Positions 24,009-32,625 of a DNA stretch of 32,745 bases are shown piece after piece. The notes under the pieces were generated by a model. It was not told the DNA's origin and did not search any database. It saw only the letters and a list, made by a program, of their open reading frames with translations. Source of the DNA: Acidimicrobiia bacterium (GTDB lineage: Bacteria; Actinomycetota; Acidimicrobiia; Acidimicrobiales; Poriferisodalaceae); contig JAJEBN010000030.1 in assembly GCA_022822525.1 (NCBI GenBank), positions 1 through 32,745 on the forward strand, written 5' to 3'. Within the stretch, counting starts at the first letter, position 1. Every line of letters starts with the position of its first letter. The position numbers and the translations under genes were made by a program.

Positions 24009-27000
24009 GACTCGGTTCCAGCACCCGAGGCCGGACGATAGAAGCCGATGGGGTCCGCGATCACTCCCAAGTAGTTGAATCCAATGTGGAACTCCCCCAA
24101 ACTTGAGCCACGCGTCAGATCGCGCGAACGGAACTCACTTGGAATGAAACGAATCCTCTGACGTAGTGAATCAACCTGCACTTCTCCCCTGCGCTTGTCA
24201 TCTGAGACCCAGTTCACCGTTCCTTGAAAGCGGGCTGGGGTTCCGGAAATACCACTGGCCAAGTAGGCGCGGACGATCCTGCGCCTTCCTCGAATCTCAT
24301 TCGACTGTCGCTCAACCTCAGCAAAGGTCGAGAGGGCATCCCCAATGGACCCAAGATGAAACTCCGAAAGTCCTCGGAGGAACATGAGTGTGACCTGACG
24401 GTAGCTCCGACCCGTCTCAAGCAGTTGAGAACACATGTCCCGAAGTTCCGCCCACTCGGTCGTGTCGAGCGCCAGGCACGCCCTCTCGCCCTTCAAGGGG
24501 CGGCCTCCGATGTGCGACAGCCACCAGAGATCGAATGCCAGATTCAAGCAATTGGAGTCTTCAGCTGTCACATTCGCGTACCTGCCCAAATACTCAAGTG
24601 CGTTCCGGACGGATGCTGGTTCCGGCTGCTTACCGCCTTGTTGCCATGCGGCAAGCGTTGCGATCTCGCGCGCTCTTAGGTACACGCCGGCTGCAGATCC
24701 TCGCGCTAAGAGCGCCTCGAATGACTCGTCAGCAACGCCATAGTCTCCGAATTGGTCTGCGAGCTGCTGACGCCGACTATGAAATCGTTCGAACTGATCG
24801 ATGTCTGCCACATCGACATCAAAGATCTCGAAGGCGCCGAGGAGTTCGGCGATAACCTCAGCCTCCTCTTCTCTGCGGAGTAGGTCGTCCTGGATCACAT
24901 CGCGGCTGGCCCAGGCGAGCACGTCGAGTGGGTAGTAGCTGGATTCACCCGCCTTTCGTGCCGAGTGCGCTGCTTGGCGAGCCGCCAAGTAGAGATCCAC
25001 CCGTTCGGTCGGAGACTCGGCCGCTCGCGAGAGGGTCGCCAAGCCCGAAGCGCGCTCAACCTCGAGACTGAGCCTCAGTTGTTCGTTTCGTCCTGGGTGC
25101 AGCGCTAGGGCTGACTCGTGAAGAACCTCTGACAACTCCCAGACATCCCGCTCGGCTGCGATTTGCTCATCTGTGCGTCGCACCCCTTGGTCCCGTTGGG
25201 ATCTCAACACCTCCCGCCGGAGGTTGGCTTCTTGAAGGACCAATCGAGGATTGACGATGCCACGTGCCTCGCGCAGGCTGGCGAGGGCGTCCGCCAGTTC
25301 GGCATAGCCGACCCGATAGCGCCGTTGCGACTGCCCTTGAGCGCCGAGCGCACGCAACAGACGAACAGCAAAGTCGACCTCAAGGTCGCGACCCGTAGCG
25401 TCTGCATCTTCACGGATCTCATGCAATAGGCGACGGGCGAAGGCGATCTCCGCTTCAACCGTCCCCAGTCGGCTGTTGACGACAAACTGTGCTTCAAGTG
25501 GGCTCCGCGCGCCGAGCAGGAAGTTACCGACGCCGTCTTCAATCCACCGAACGAGATCGATGTCACGAAGGAGTCCCGGTAGTTGCGCGAATCCCTCGCG
25601 CCCTACTGTGCGGAGCACCAATTCAAGGGGGACATCCAATCCGTGCTGCGCAGGAACCATGACGAGAGCTGTCAGGTCCTGAACAAGCGAGAACTGCTCG
25701 ATCGGCGATCGCTCAGACGGTCTCCCGTCGACTGTCAACTCCCGAACAAGCCCAGCGTCGAAGAGTGCACGCGCTAACGCTGTCGGCGGTTTGTACTGGT
25801 CAACCGTCATTTCGCCGGCTTCTTCCACCATCACACGTTCGCTACGCACAAGTTCGCGAACCACGCCGGCGCGCAGAGCGCTGCGGGTAGAAGGAAGCAG
25901 CCGGTACAGCGAGACCAAGAGACTGCGGTCCCAAGACGCCGCCGCAGGCAGCTTGCGCAGCTGGTCGCTGAATCCCCCCAACAGGTCAGAGAGCCCGCTG
26001 ACCTCCTTCGCGGTCAGGGTGCCGGGTGCCGCCACAAGGTTGATGCGCTGGCCCACCGAAGGGGGGGACGAACGGTACGCCGAGCCGATGAGCACTACTT
26101 GGCGCCCGCGGCTGGCGAAGTACCGCTTGAGGCGCTCGTAGTCAGCCAACTCGAGCATCGCGTCCCAAAAGACGACTGACAGATCGGCTCCGTTCCGCTC
26201 GGCCCAATTGCAGAACCGATCGACCGCATCTCGCAGGTCTTCGGGAGCTCGACGATCAACATAGAGAACTGGGTACTCACGTTCAGACCCGATGCGATAA
26301 GCGACGCTTGCCATGGCCAGGCTCTTGCCCGTTCCAGTCGCACCGTGAACAACTATGGGAGCGCCATCAATCCGCTTCTGTCGCACTGCAGCCCGGACAG
26401 CGGACTCGAGTTCAGATTCGAACTCGCGGCGAAAGACGAATCCACGTGAGATTCCATCCCAAAGAGCCGGTCCTCCGGTCGTCCCGAGGAACTCTCGGAA
26501 CGCCGAGTATCGAGCTTCATCTGTGAGACTGGTCTTCGGCGCCAGTAGCTCCTCGTCGAGGGCTCGGGCGCAGGTCGTGAGTTGGACCCACAGTTCTTTG
26601 GGTATTGAGTGCGTGGACCCTGCAAATGAGACGAGGCGGCCGTGATTCAGACTTCCCGACTCATCCTCCAGCTTGATTCGCCCGGCGTGAGCTCCAGAAC
26701 TCAGCACAGCTGCGAGGTGATCTCGTTCGACGACTAGGTGTCCTTCTGCAACAAGCGCTGAGAGATTCGGATCCCCCATCAGCGCATCTGAACAGCCGAA
26801 CAGGTACCCCTGGCCCGGCTGCAGTTGAGACATCACACCCGCTAGATCTTCGGCACGAAACCAGTCGTCGGCGCCGTAGCCGTCAATCGCCAACGTCCCA
26901 GTGGGGCCCAACGCGGTGATAATCCGCCTTGCCAACGCATTGGCGACACCACGCCTGCGAGTGAGTTCGACTGCTGAAGTCGGGGATCTCTCCTCCGAAT

Positions 27001-27424
27001 CGCTTCGGCTGACTGCTCCATACAGGTAGGTGCAATGAAGCCGGCGGCGGTTGCGCGGATCGCTGGGTCGGTAATCCTCGCTCAGCACCGGCTGCACCTC
27101 GCGCCATGTCCGATCGAAGGCCAACGCCCACAACGAGTCCACTGCGGAGGACCAGACACCAATCCAACCGAACCCAGAGATGGTCCTGAGATGATCCGAC
27201 ACGCTCAGACCACGACTCTGGGCGTCGAGCCACTCGACGAGGGTTTCGTCGCGTCCATCGCCAGCAAGCAATAGGTCGTACCGGCGTGCTGACTCACCGT
27301 TGATCTTCGAGGCCAGCAGGTCTACCAACGGGTCCGAGCGGCGGCCGAGCATAAGGTGGGACTGGCCAAGCAGGAGCGCAGCCGGACCTCGCGAGAGGCG
27401 ATCGAGGAAGAGCTCCCTAGACAT
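24005..27424 (-). CDS. SIR2-like / P-loop NTPase / helical-repeat / cold-shock-like protein
   Basis: About 1139 residues. Residues 1-215 resemble a SIR2-like domain: GPAALLLGQSHL, then GVWSSAVDSLWALAF in place of the TTNYD region and LHCTYLYGAV in place of the LHG region. Residues 355-470 are a STAND-like P-loop NTPase with GATGTGKS (Lys367), the Walker B-like SVVFWDAM and a sensor VVLIGSAYR. Residues about 690-1060 are helical repeats of TPR type. Residues 1066-1127 look like a cold-shock-type OB fold. SIR2-STAND proteins are known anti-phage sensors that deplete NAD+. The ATG at 27424 lacks a ribosome site; TTG 27487 behind GGAAGG is an alternative. The next gene overlaps by ATGA. Confidence 0.82.
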   Translation of the reverse strand: MSRELFLDRLSRGPAALLLGQSHLMLGRRSDPLVDLLASKINGESARRYDLLLAGDGRDETLVEWLDAQSRGLSVSDHLRTISGFGWIGVWSSAVDSLWALAFDRTWREVQPVLSEDYRPSDPRNRRRLHCTYLYGAVSRSDSEERSPTSAVELTRRRGVANALARRIITALGPTGTLAIDGYGADDWFRAEDLAGVMSQLQPGQGYLFGCSDALMGDPNLSALVAEGHLVVERDHLAAVLSSGAHAGRIKLEDESGSLNHGRLVSFAGSTHSIPKELWVQLTTCARALDEELLAPKTSLTDEARYSAFREFLGTTGGPALWDGISRGFVFRREFESELESAVRAAVRQKRIDGAPIVVHGATGTGKSLAMASVAYRIGSEREYPVLYVDRRAPEDLRDAVDRFCNWAERNGADLSVVFWDAMLELADYERLKRYFASRGRQVVLIGSAYRSSPPSVGQRINLVAAPGTLTAKEVSGLSDLLGGFSDQLRKLPAAASWDRSLLVSLYRLLPSTRSALRAGVVRELVRSERVMVEEAGEMTVDQYKPPTALARALFDAGLVRELTVDGRPSERSPIEQFSLVQDLTALVMVPAQHGLDVPLELVLRTVGREGFAQLPGLLRDIDLVRWIEDGVGNFLLGARSPLEAQFVVNSRLGTVEAEIAFARRLLHEIREDADATGRDLEVDFAVRLLRALGAQGQSQRRYRVGYAELADALASLREARGIVNPRLVLQEANLRREVLRSQRDQGVRRTDEQIAAERDVWELSEVLHESALALHPGRNEQLRLSLEVERASGLATLSRAAESPTERVDLYLAARQAAHSARKAGESSYYPLDVLAWASRDVIQDDLLRREEEAEVIAELLGAFEIFDVDVADIDQFERFHSRRQQLADQFGDYGVADESFEALLARGSAAGVYLRAREIATLAAWQQGGKQPEPASVRNALEYLGRYANVTAEDSNCLNLAFDLWWLSHIGGRPLKGERACLALDTTEWAELRDMCSQLLETGRSYRQVTLMFLRGLSEFHLGSIGDALSTFAEVERQSNEIRGRRRIVRAYLASGISGTPARFQGTVNWVSDDKRRGEVQVDSLRQRIRFIPSEFRSRDLTRGSSLGEFHIGFNYLGVIADPIGFYRPASGAGTES

Positions 27425-27633
27425 GCGCTGGACGATACCCGGTGGCCTGCGTGGACCTGTCGGTTGTATTCTTCGCTGCGCATGCAATTCGGGGCCTTCC
27501 TTACAGCTTCGACTACGGCCGCGACTCCCCACCTAGCGGCTGGCGCGGCACAGACCGGCTAGCTCGCGCTCGATTCAGCGAGTGCAGACGGCAGAGGCGG
27601 CTGCGCATCCCTCCCGCCGTTATGACGACGCGA
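27425..27633. other. Spacer inside the island operon
   Basis: 209 bases separate the ATPase gene from the SIR2/NTPase gene; the other island junctions overlap. On the minus strand it contains AAGGAAGG a few bases before TTG 27487. An internal promoter or a decayed short gene are both possible; I see no clear -35/-10 pair. Confidence 0.4.
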
Positions 27634-30600
27634 CTACTCGTCTCTCGGCTGCTGTGGATCAGCGACGAGGGAGAAGTAGGGCATGGCTCGCAACCGGACC
27701 CAGGGGCGGTAGTGCAGGCTCTGCAGTATGCACTCCATTGGCGCGAGCCCGCGGATGAGGTTGCCGAGGTGGTCTGCCTCCGTTCCCGAGGTCTTCCCCA
27801 CGAGTGTCCGTTGGATCTCGCGTACCTGCTCGGCCTTGGTTTGGTTGAAGAAGAGACGCGTGCCCGTCGATCCGGCGATTTGATCGGGGAGGTCCTTGGG
27901 GAACTGCGTCGCCAGCACAACACCAAGGCCAAAGGCTCGACCTTCCCGCATGAGCGGTTCGAGGAACGGCGACTGGACCAGGCGCCACACTTCATCGAGC
28001 ACGAGGACACGCTCCAGGCGGTGCGGGTGCTCTCGCCGGATCAGAAAACTGTAGAGGGCCATGAGGAAGAACTCGGCGACCGCGTTCTTCACTTGATCTC
28101 CGGGGAGTTGGCTCAGCCGGATAACCGTCGGCGTGGTGAGCAACTCGTTGAGGCTGGTGTTGTCATCGCTGCGACTGAATAGACCGAGGTCGAAGATCGG
28201 TGAGAGCCGTCCGAGCAGCGTCGTAGCTTCCTCACGGACGAGCACGTCTCGGATGGCCTCAAATGGCAGGTACGCCTGGCCCTCGGCGGGCACGAAGGGC
28301 CGATCCCCAACTCCAGCGATGGCGTACGTCTCCTTCATCGCCTCGCGTAACGCAAACGCCTGCTGGTCCCCGAGCCTGTAGATGCGCTGAATCATGTTGG
28401 CTAGCTCGTGCACATGTCCCACCGGGTTGACTCGACCGCTCTCAGGGTCAATCGGAGGGACCATCGGGTTGAAGGGCAGGCTGCCGAAGTTCGCGTCATG
28501 GACGGTGAAACCCTCAACGGCGGCATAGTCCCCCCTTGAGTAATCATCCTTGAAATCAAGGATGAGCGCAGGAAGCCCTTGGGGCAGAAGACCGTGTAGT
28601 AGCGCCTTGGTCGCTTGTGTCTTGCCGCTACCTGTCTCACCCGAGATGGAGATGTGCGGGTTGTTCAACGATTGCTCAGGATTCTGTGGGTCGAACCAGA
28701 CCTCGCGCTGCGGGCCGGATCTTGCCGTCCCGTGGCCGATCATCACCCTCGGTCGCGTTGACACTGCGCCGGGCTCCGGCTCGGCGGGCCGCAGGATCGG
28801 TTCGACCGCGTCATTCGTCGGCGTCGGCGGAGCATCAGGCGGCGATTCAACTCGGTGTGATCCGTCGCCGGGCCCTTCATCCGACGGCGGCTCGGCATCC
28901 GCCTGTTGGGTCAGCGCCTCTTCGAGGATGGGCACGCCGTCCTCGTTGAGATCGAGTATCAAGACCGGCGTGAGATGGTCATCGTCGCCGGCCTGCACTT
29001 CCCGGCGTGGCGCAAGGCCGGCGCTCGAGACGCCTAGATGAACCTCAATCAGCGCACACCGCAGGTCGATGTCGGGCGCTCCCTCGAAGAGGTCCTCCGA
29101 TCGCTTCGCCCAGCGCTGCTTCGCAAGTTCGTCATAGCCCGCTTTTGACAGCTCGCGGTAGAGGTGGTCGCGCAGGATCTCGCGCCGCGAGGGAGTTATG
29201 AGCAAGTCCGGAGACGCCGGATCGAAGACCTGACGCAGCAACCCGTGGGTCGAGAGGAGTTGTTCGATTGCGGGGCCTGTGACCTTGCCGCCTGTGATGG
29301 TGTACTCGCTGGTCGTGTCCTGACGGGTCTTCACCTCGACGACTGTCACCGTGAAGCGGTCATCGGCGCCGTCGATAACAAGCAGATCGGCCCGGTGAGG
29401 GTCATCCGACAGGTGCAGCCAGCGGCGCGCCTGATCGCTGTCGAGGCTGAGAATGACCCGGTCGTGTCCGGCTGGCGTCAGATCGCGCAAGGCCTCCACT
29501 GACACCAAGAGCCCGAGTAGGCCGCGCACATGTGGCTGCACGGTTTCGCCTGAGCGGCCGGGTCGTAGCGACAGAAGACCGGCGTCGAGGAGGTCGCTCA
29601 ACTCGTGGAGCAGTGCGTCGAGCTTCTCATCGCTAACGGAGGTATTGAACTGGCGGACAACATCGCGCAGGCTGCGGCGGAACGCTGCCGGCGAACGTGC
29701 GAACGCAACAACATCGCGAGTGCGCTCACGGTCTGTAAGGACGCGCAGAGCGTCTAGCCGGAGATCACGATCTACGTGACCGTCGGCTATGGCGTACCAG
29801 GGCACCTCCTGCGCCGCTGTCTTGAAGCGAGCCTCCAATTGACCGCCTTGATGCATGGTGGCGTAGGAATTGACCTGCGTCCCTACTGCGAGCTTGGCCA
29901 TCGAGCTGTACTCAGCAAGGATGCCGCCGAGCGCCGGCTCCAAATCGAGGTTGCGAGTGGCGATGCGGTAAACGAGGCGTCTGCGGTTAGCGAGCGGCTG
30001 GATCGTTTGGAGTGGCGCACCGGCATCGGCAACTTGACGGTCAGTCTGGTCGAATACCGCGAGAATGTGCGGGGCAAGACCATCGGGAACTCCAACGGCG
30101 TCCGGGGCGACGCGCCGAGTCTCGAAGGTGAAGCGGCGATCCGCGTGGTTTCCGAAGCGCTGCTGAACCCGCCGCTCCTCGTCACCGGGCAGGTTCAGCT
30201 CGGCTCCAACAGCGGAGCCGCGTCGCAACACAGTGATGTGGATTCCCCGAAGGGTGTCGTCGTCGGCAAGGTCGCAGCACATTGACAGGTAAACGCCTGC
30301 CTCGGGCGGTTCGAGTAGGCCGAGCCGGAAACCCTCGGTGGCGGCCGGATGCATGGCCACGAAGGCCTCGATGAGCCGTCGCATCGGCCCAACACCGTCC
30401 CTTGGGTCGCGGGCATCAGCTTGGACGCTGAAGTGGGGAAGGCCGCCAAAGCGGCCCGAGAACGGCAGGCTCGTCGGTGCCGACTCGGAAATCGTGCGAG
30501 GAATGCCGAGGGAAGAAAATAGGAATGGCACTCCCCCGTTCCGAAGCTCGGAGCGCACGAGGTCTCGATCGCGGGCGTCCAGCAGATCCCTCTGATTCTC

Positions 30601-30750
30601 GATCACGCGCGCGTACTCGGCGTAGTGCCAGAGAAGCATCGGGTGGAGCGGAGTGAGCAGAGCGACAAGAGATGACTCGTTATCGAGGACGACAGTGTCG
30701 ATGAGCATGAGCAACTCGGTAAGTGCTCGGGCGTCGTCTCCAAACTCCAT
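27634..30750 (-). CDS. HerA/FtsK-type ATPase with a PD-(D/E)XK nuclease motif
   Basis: 1038 residues as written. The N-terminal third contains LTPLHPMLLWHYAEYARV, helical and of unknown role. Around 455-474 is a restriction-nuclease-fold signature: D455-LLVIDG, then VVE472-V-K474, i.e. D-x16-ExK. An acidic, Pro-rich linker (about 595-660) leads to the C-terminal ATPase with LNNPHISISGETGSGKTQ (Lys710), ILDFKDDYS, Walker B VLVLDE (D919-E920) and the sensor VVLATQFP. It is probably a DNA translocase coupled to a nuclease. The ATG at 30750 has no ribosome site and lies inside the upstream ORF, so this ORF and 30680-32230 are likely one gene split by a frameshift. The overall plan recalls DptH-type proteins, an inference. 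Confidence 0.85.
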   Translation of the reverse strand: MEFGDDARALTELLMLIDTVVLDNESSLVALLTPLHPMLLWHYAEYARVIENQRDLLDARDRDLVRSELRNGGVPFLFSSLGIPRTISESAPTSLPFSGRFGGLPHFSVQADARDPRDGVGPMRRLIEAFVAMHPAATEGFRLGLLEPPEAGVYLSMCCDLADDDTLRGIHITVLRRGSAVGAELNLPGDEERRVQQRFGNHADRRFTFETRRVAPDAVGVPDGLAPHILAVFDQTDRQVADAGAPLQTIQPLANRRRLVYRIATRNLDLEPALGGILAEYSSMAKLAVGTQVNSYATMHQGGQLEARFKTAAQEVPWYAIADGHVDRDLRLDALRVLTDRERTRDVVAFARSPAAFRRSLRDVVRQFNTSVSDEKLDALLHELSDLLDAGLLSLRPGRSGETVQPHVRGLLGLLVSVEALRDLTPAGHDRVILSLDSDQARRWLHLSDDPHRADLLVIDGADDRFTVTVVEVKTRQDTTSEYTITGGKVTGPAIEQLLSTHGLLRQVFDPASPDLLITPSRREILRDHLYRELSKAGYDELAKQRWAKRSEDLFEGAPDIDLRCALIEVHLGVSSAGLAPRREVQAGDDDHLTPVLILDLNEDGVPILEEALTQQADAEPPSDEGPGDGSHRVESPPDAPPTPTNDAVEPILRPAEPEPGAVSTRPRVMIGHGTARSGPQREVWFDPQNPEQSLNNPHISISGETGSGKTQATKALLHGLLPQGLPALILDFKDDYSRGDYAAVEGFTVHDANFGSLPFNPMVPPIDPESGRVNPVGHVHELANMIQRIYRLGDQQAFALREAMKETYAIAGVGDRPFVPAEGQAYLPFEAIRDVLVREEATTLLGRLSPIFDLGLFSRSDDNTSLNELLTTPTVIRLSQLPGDQVKNAVAEFFLMALYSFLIRREHPHRLERVLVLDEVWRLVQSPFLEPLMREGRAFGLGVVLATQFPKDLPDQIAGSTGTRLFFNQTKAEQVREIQRTLVGKTSGTEADHLGNLIRGLAPMECILQSLHYRPWVRLRAMPYFSLVADPQQPRDE

Positions 30751-32230
30751 GTGGAGCGTCGAGTAAGCCGATGCAACGCCTGTTGATGACCTTGCGATAC
30801 GCCTCGATGACCGGTGTTATCAACTCACGAGTGGCCGGTGCGGTCGAGACCAGCAAGGGAGCGACACACAACTCGCCGAGATGCGGGAGCAGCGCGTTAC
30901 GCGACGCGTCGTAGTCGAAGAATGCGTCTCGAAGCGCGGCCCCTTCTGGTGAGACTGCCGCAAAGGCGTCGAGGAATACATCGATCTGAGACCGCTCGAA
31001 GTATTGGAGCACGTCTGCGGATTGGTGAAATCCGCGAACCATGGTGTCGATGTCGTGCCCTGTCGACTTGACGAGGGCGCCGTAGGAACCTTCGCCGACT
31101 AGACGGTTGACCATGTTCACCACGTCGGTCGCGACGACACCGTCGACCTGGACGCCGCTCGGCAGGCTGACGCTTACGTGCTCGGGTCGGACCGTGGAGT
31201 CGTCGATCTCGGTCAGTTGTCCCCGCAGCTCGTCAACAGCGTTGTCGAGAGTCGACTCGGCCGAATCCTCGTCATCGTCGGCGTCGTCGCGTAGCAGGTT
31301 CTCGACCGCGAGGGAGGTGAAATTCAACGATGGCGGAGGAGGGGGTGGCGGCTCGACATCCGGATTCCCCGGCGGCGGAGGGGGCGGGGGCGGGGTGCGT
31401 TTGATGTTCAAGAGCTGGCGGGCATCTTCTGCAGTGAGGTTGAGCTCACCGCCCCTGCGGAACTCCTGAAGATCGTGTAAGCGCTCCCGCAGCATCGCGC
31501 GGCGATCTGGCTCGGTTTCAGCGAGAAGCGCTTTGTCAACTCGCTGCCGGTCCTCCTCACTGAAGTTCGCAAGGCGGAGGGCAATGGTGCGATTATCGGC
31601 GAGGCGTTTGCGAAGTTGCTTCTCGCTCGGACCGTCGAAGAACGTTGGATCCGGAAGGAGGCCCAGGCGATGTATCTGCAGGGCCGCCTGGTCGCGAAGC
31701 TCCACGCCCTGCAGGTCACGCAGAGTCAGGAAGTAGTCGACAAGGTCGGAGAAGGAAATCTGGTCGTCGGCGCCGATGATCTGCCACCAGCGAGGCAGTA
31801 CTTCATTGGGCTCGCTGAACTTGACGATTGCGCGTTCGACGAGGTAGCGACGGAGTTGCCCCGGACCGGCGGGAGCGAAGTCCTCCAACGAAGTCAACTT
31901 TGCGGCGTCCATCTCCGTGATAACGACGACGAGCGCATCGAGGCCTCGCGTGTTGCGCCACACCTCGGCCTGCTCGACCTTGGTCGTGAAGATGTCGCCG
32001 CTGATACCTGCGACACTCGCGCTTGCGTGTGCAGTCGGGTCCAGGTACGCAATCCTGAGATCGACGTCTTGGGTGATGAGTCTCGCCAATTCGGGAAGCA
32101 CGGCGCGAGGGTCGAGGTGGGGCACATCGCGGACGAGGACGCCAGGCTGCCCCTGGGCTTCTCGAACAGCTTCAGCGAGGAGTTGCGAGACGAGGAGACT
32201 CGCCTCTGGGGGCAACGAAGAAGGTGTCAT
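30680..32230 (-). CDS. N-terminal part of the HerA-type protein (separate ORF, probably frameshifted)
   Basis: 516 residues as an ORF. ATG 32230 overlaps the stop of the upstream gene by ATGA. The first 150 residues show an alternating pattern (DVDLRIAYLDP, EVWRNTRGLDALVVVITEM) like the N-terminal part of large defence ATPases. The middle has a strongly charged helical part and two polyproline blocks of seven or eight residues near 283-305, then an acidic linker. Up to VIN (near residue 482) the sequence looks like protein. The last 34 residues are Arg/His-rich and look out of frame. Removing one base near 30774-30786 joins it to the 27634-30750 frame, giving a protein of about 1530 residues. 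Confidence 0.75.
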   Translation of the reverse strand: MTPSSLPPEASLLVSQLLAEAVREAQGQPGVLVRDVPHLDPRAVLPELARLITQDVDLRIAYLDPTAHASASVAGISGDIFTTKVEQAEVWRNTRGLDALVVVITEMDAAKLTSLEDFAPAGPGQLRRYLVERAIVKFSEPNEVLPRWWQIIGADDQISFSDLVDYFLTLRDLQGVELRDQAALQIHRLGLLPDPTFFDGPSEKQLRKRLADNRTIALRLANFSEEDRQRVDKALLAETEPDRRAMLRERLHDLQEFRRGGELNLTAEDARQLLNIKRTPPPPPPPPGNPDVEPPPPPPPSLNFTSLAVENLLRDDADDDEDSAESTLDNAVDELRGQLTEIDDSTVRPEHVSVSLPSGVQVDGVVATDVVNMVNRLVGEGSYGALVKSTGHDIDTMVRGFHQSADVLQYFERSQIDVFLDAFAAVSPEGAALRDAFFDYDASRNALLPHLGELCVAPLLVSTAPATRELITPVIEAYRKVINRRCIGLLDAPHGVWRRRPSTYRVAHAHRHCRPR

Positions 32231-32625
32231 ACCGCAGTCCCGTCGGTCGTGACGACCGTTCGGCCGTCGGCGTAGGACTTGGCGAATCCGATCTCGACAA
32301 TGAGATCGCGAAAGGCAAGCAAGTTGTTTCGAAGATCTGACTCAATCACCGAGACAGACCGTCGGACGGCGTGGCCCGGGTTGAGGTCGTTGTGACGGAT
32401 GACATCGAAGTCGACCGTACGACCGAGCACGATTCCGAAGGACTCGCGAAGATGATCAAGAAACTCGTCGAAGTCGATGGGGTCGCCTGGGGTGACAGTC
32501 GAGGCCACCAGCAACTCGGCGAACTCGGCGTTGGCACCGTACCGCTTGTGCTCCTTGCCACCGCGGCCCCGATTGTCGTAGGGCAGGAGGTAGCCAGCCC
32601 GCCGGCCTAGGAGACTGCTGAGCAA
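32227..32625 (-). CDS. C-terminal part of a truncated island protein
   Basis: 132 residues from a TTG at 32625. The peptide has a charged beginning (GRRAGYLLPYDN, KEHKRYGANAEF) and a helical C-terminus (DFDEFLDHLRESFGI, RRSVSVIESDLRNNLLAFRDLI). It overlaps the next gene by ATGA, so it was the first remaining gene of the operon. Upstream of it the composition becomes low-complexity and Pro/Arg/His-rich, and a different frame appears at the edge, so the original N-terminus seems to be lost. The family is unknown; by position it might correspond to a Dpt-type partner, but I cannot support that. Confidence 0.55.
   Translation of the reverse strand: MLSSLLGRRAGYLLPYDNRGRGGKEHKRYGANAEFAELLVASTVTPGDPIDFDEFLDHLRESFGIVLGRTVDFDVIRHNDLNPGHAVRRSVSVIESDLRNNLLAFRDLIVEIGFAKSYADGRTVVTTDGTAV

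Noticed and set aside
24224..24679. Forward ORFs in the lower-GC island
   Set aside because: Antisense to the large SIR2/NTPase gene, short, with no recognisable content.
27442..28182. 246-residue forward ORF
   Set aside because: Antisense to the ATPase C-terminus with its Walker B region; no independent motif.
31616..32275. 219-residue forward ORF
   Set aside because: Antisense to the island ORF 30680-32230, which has overlapping start/stop signals with its neighbour.
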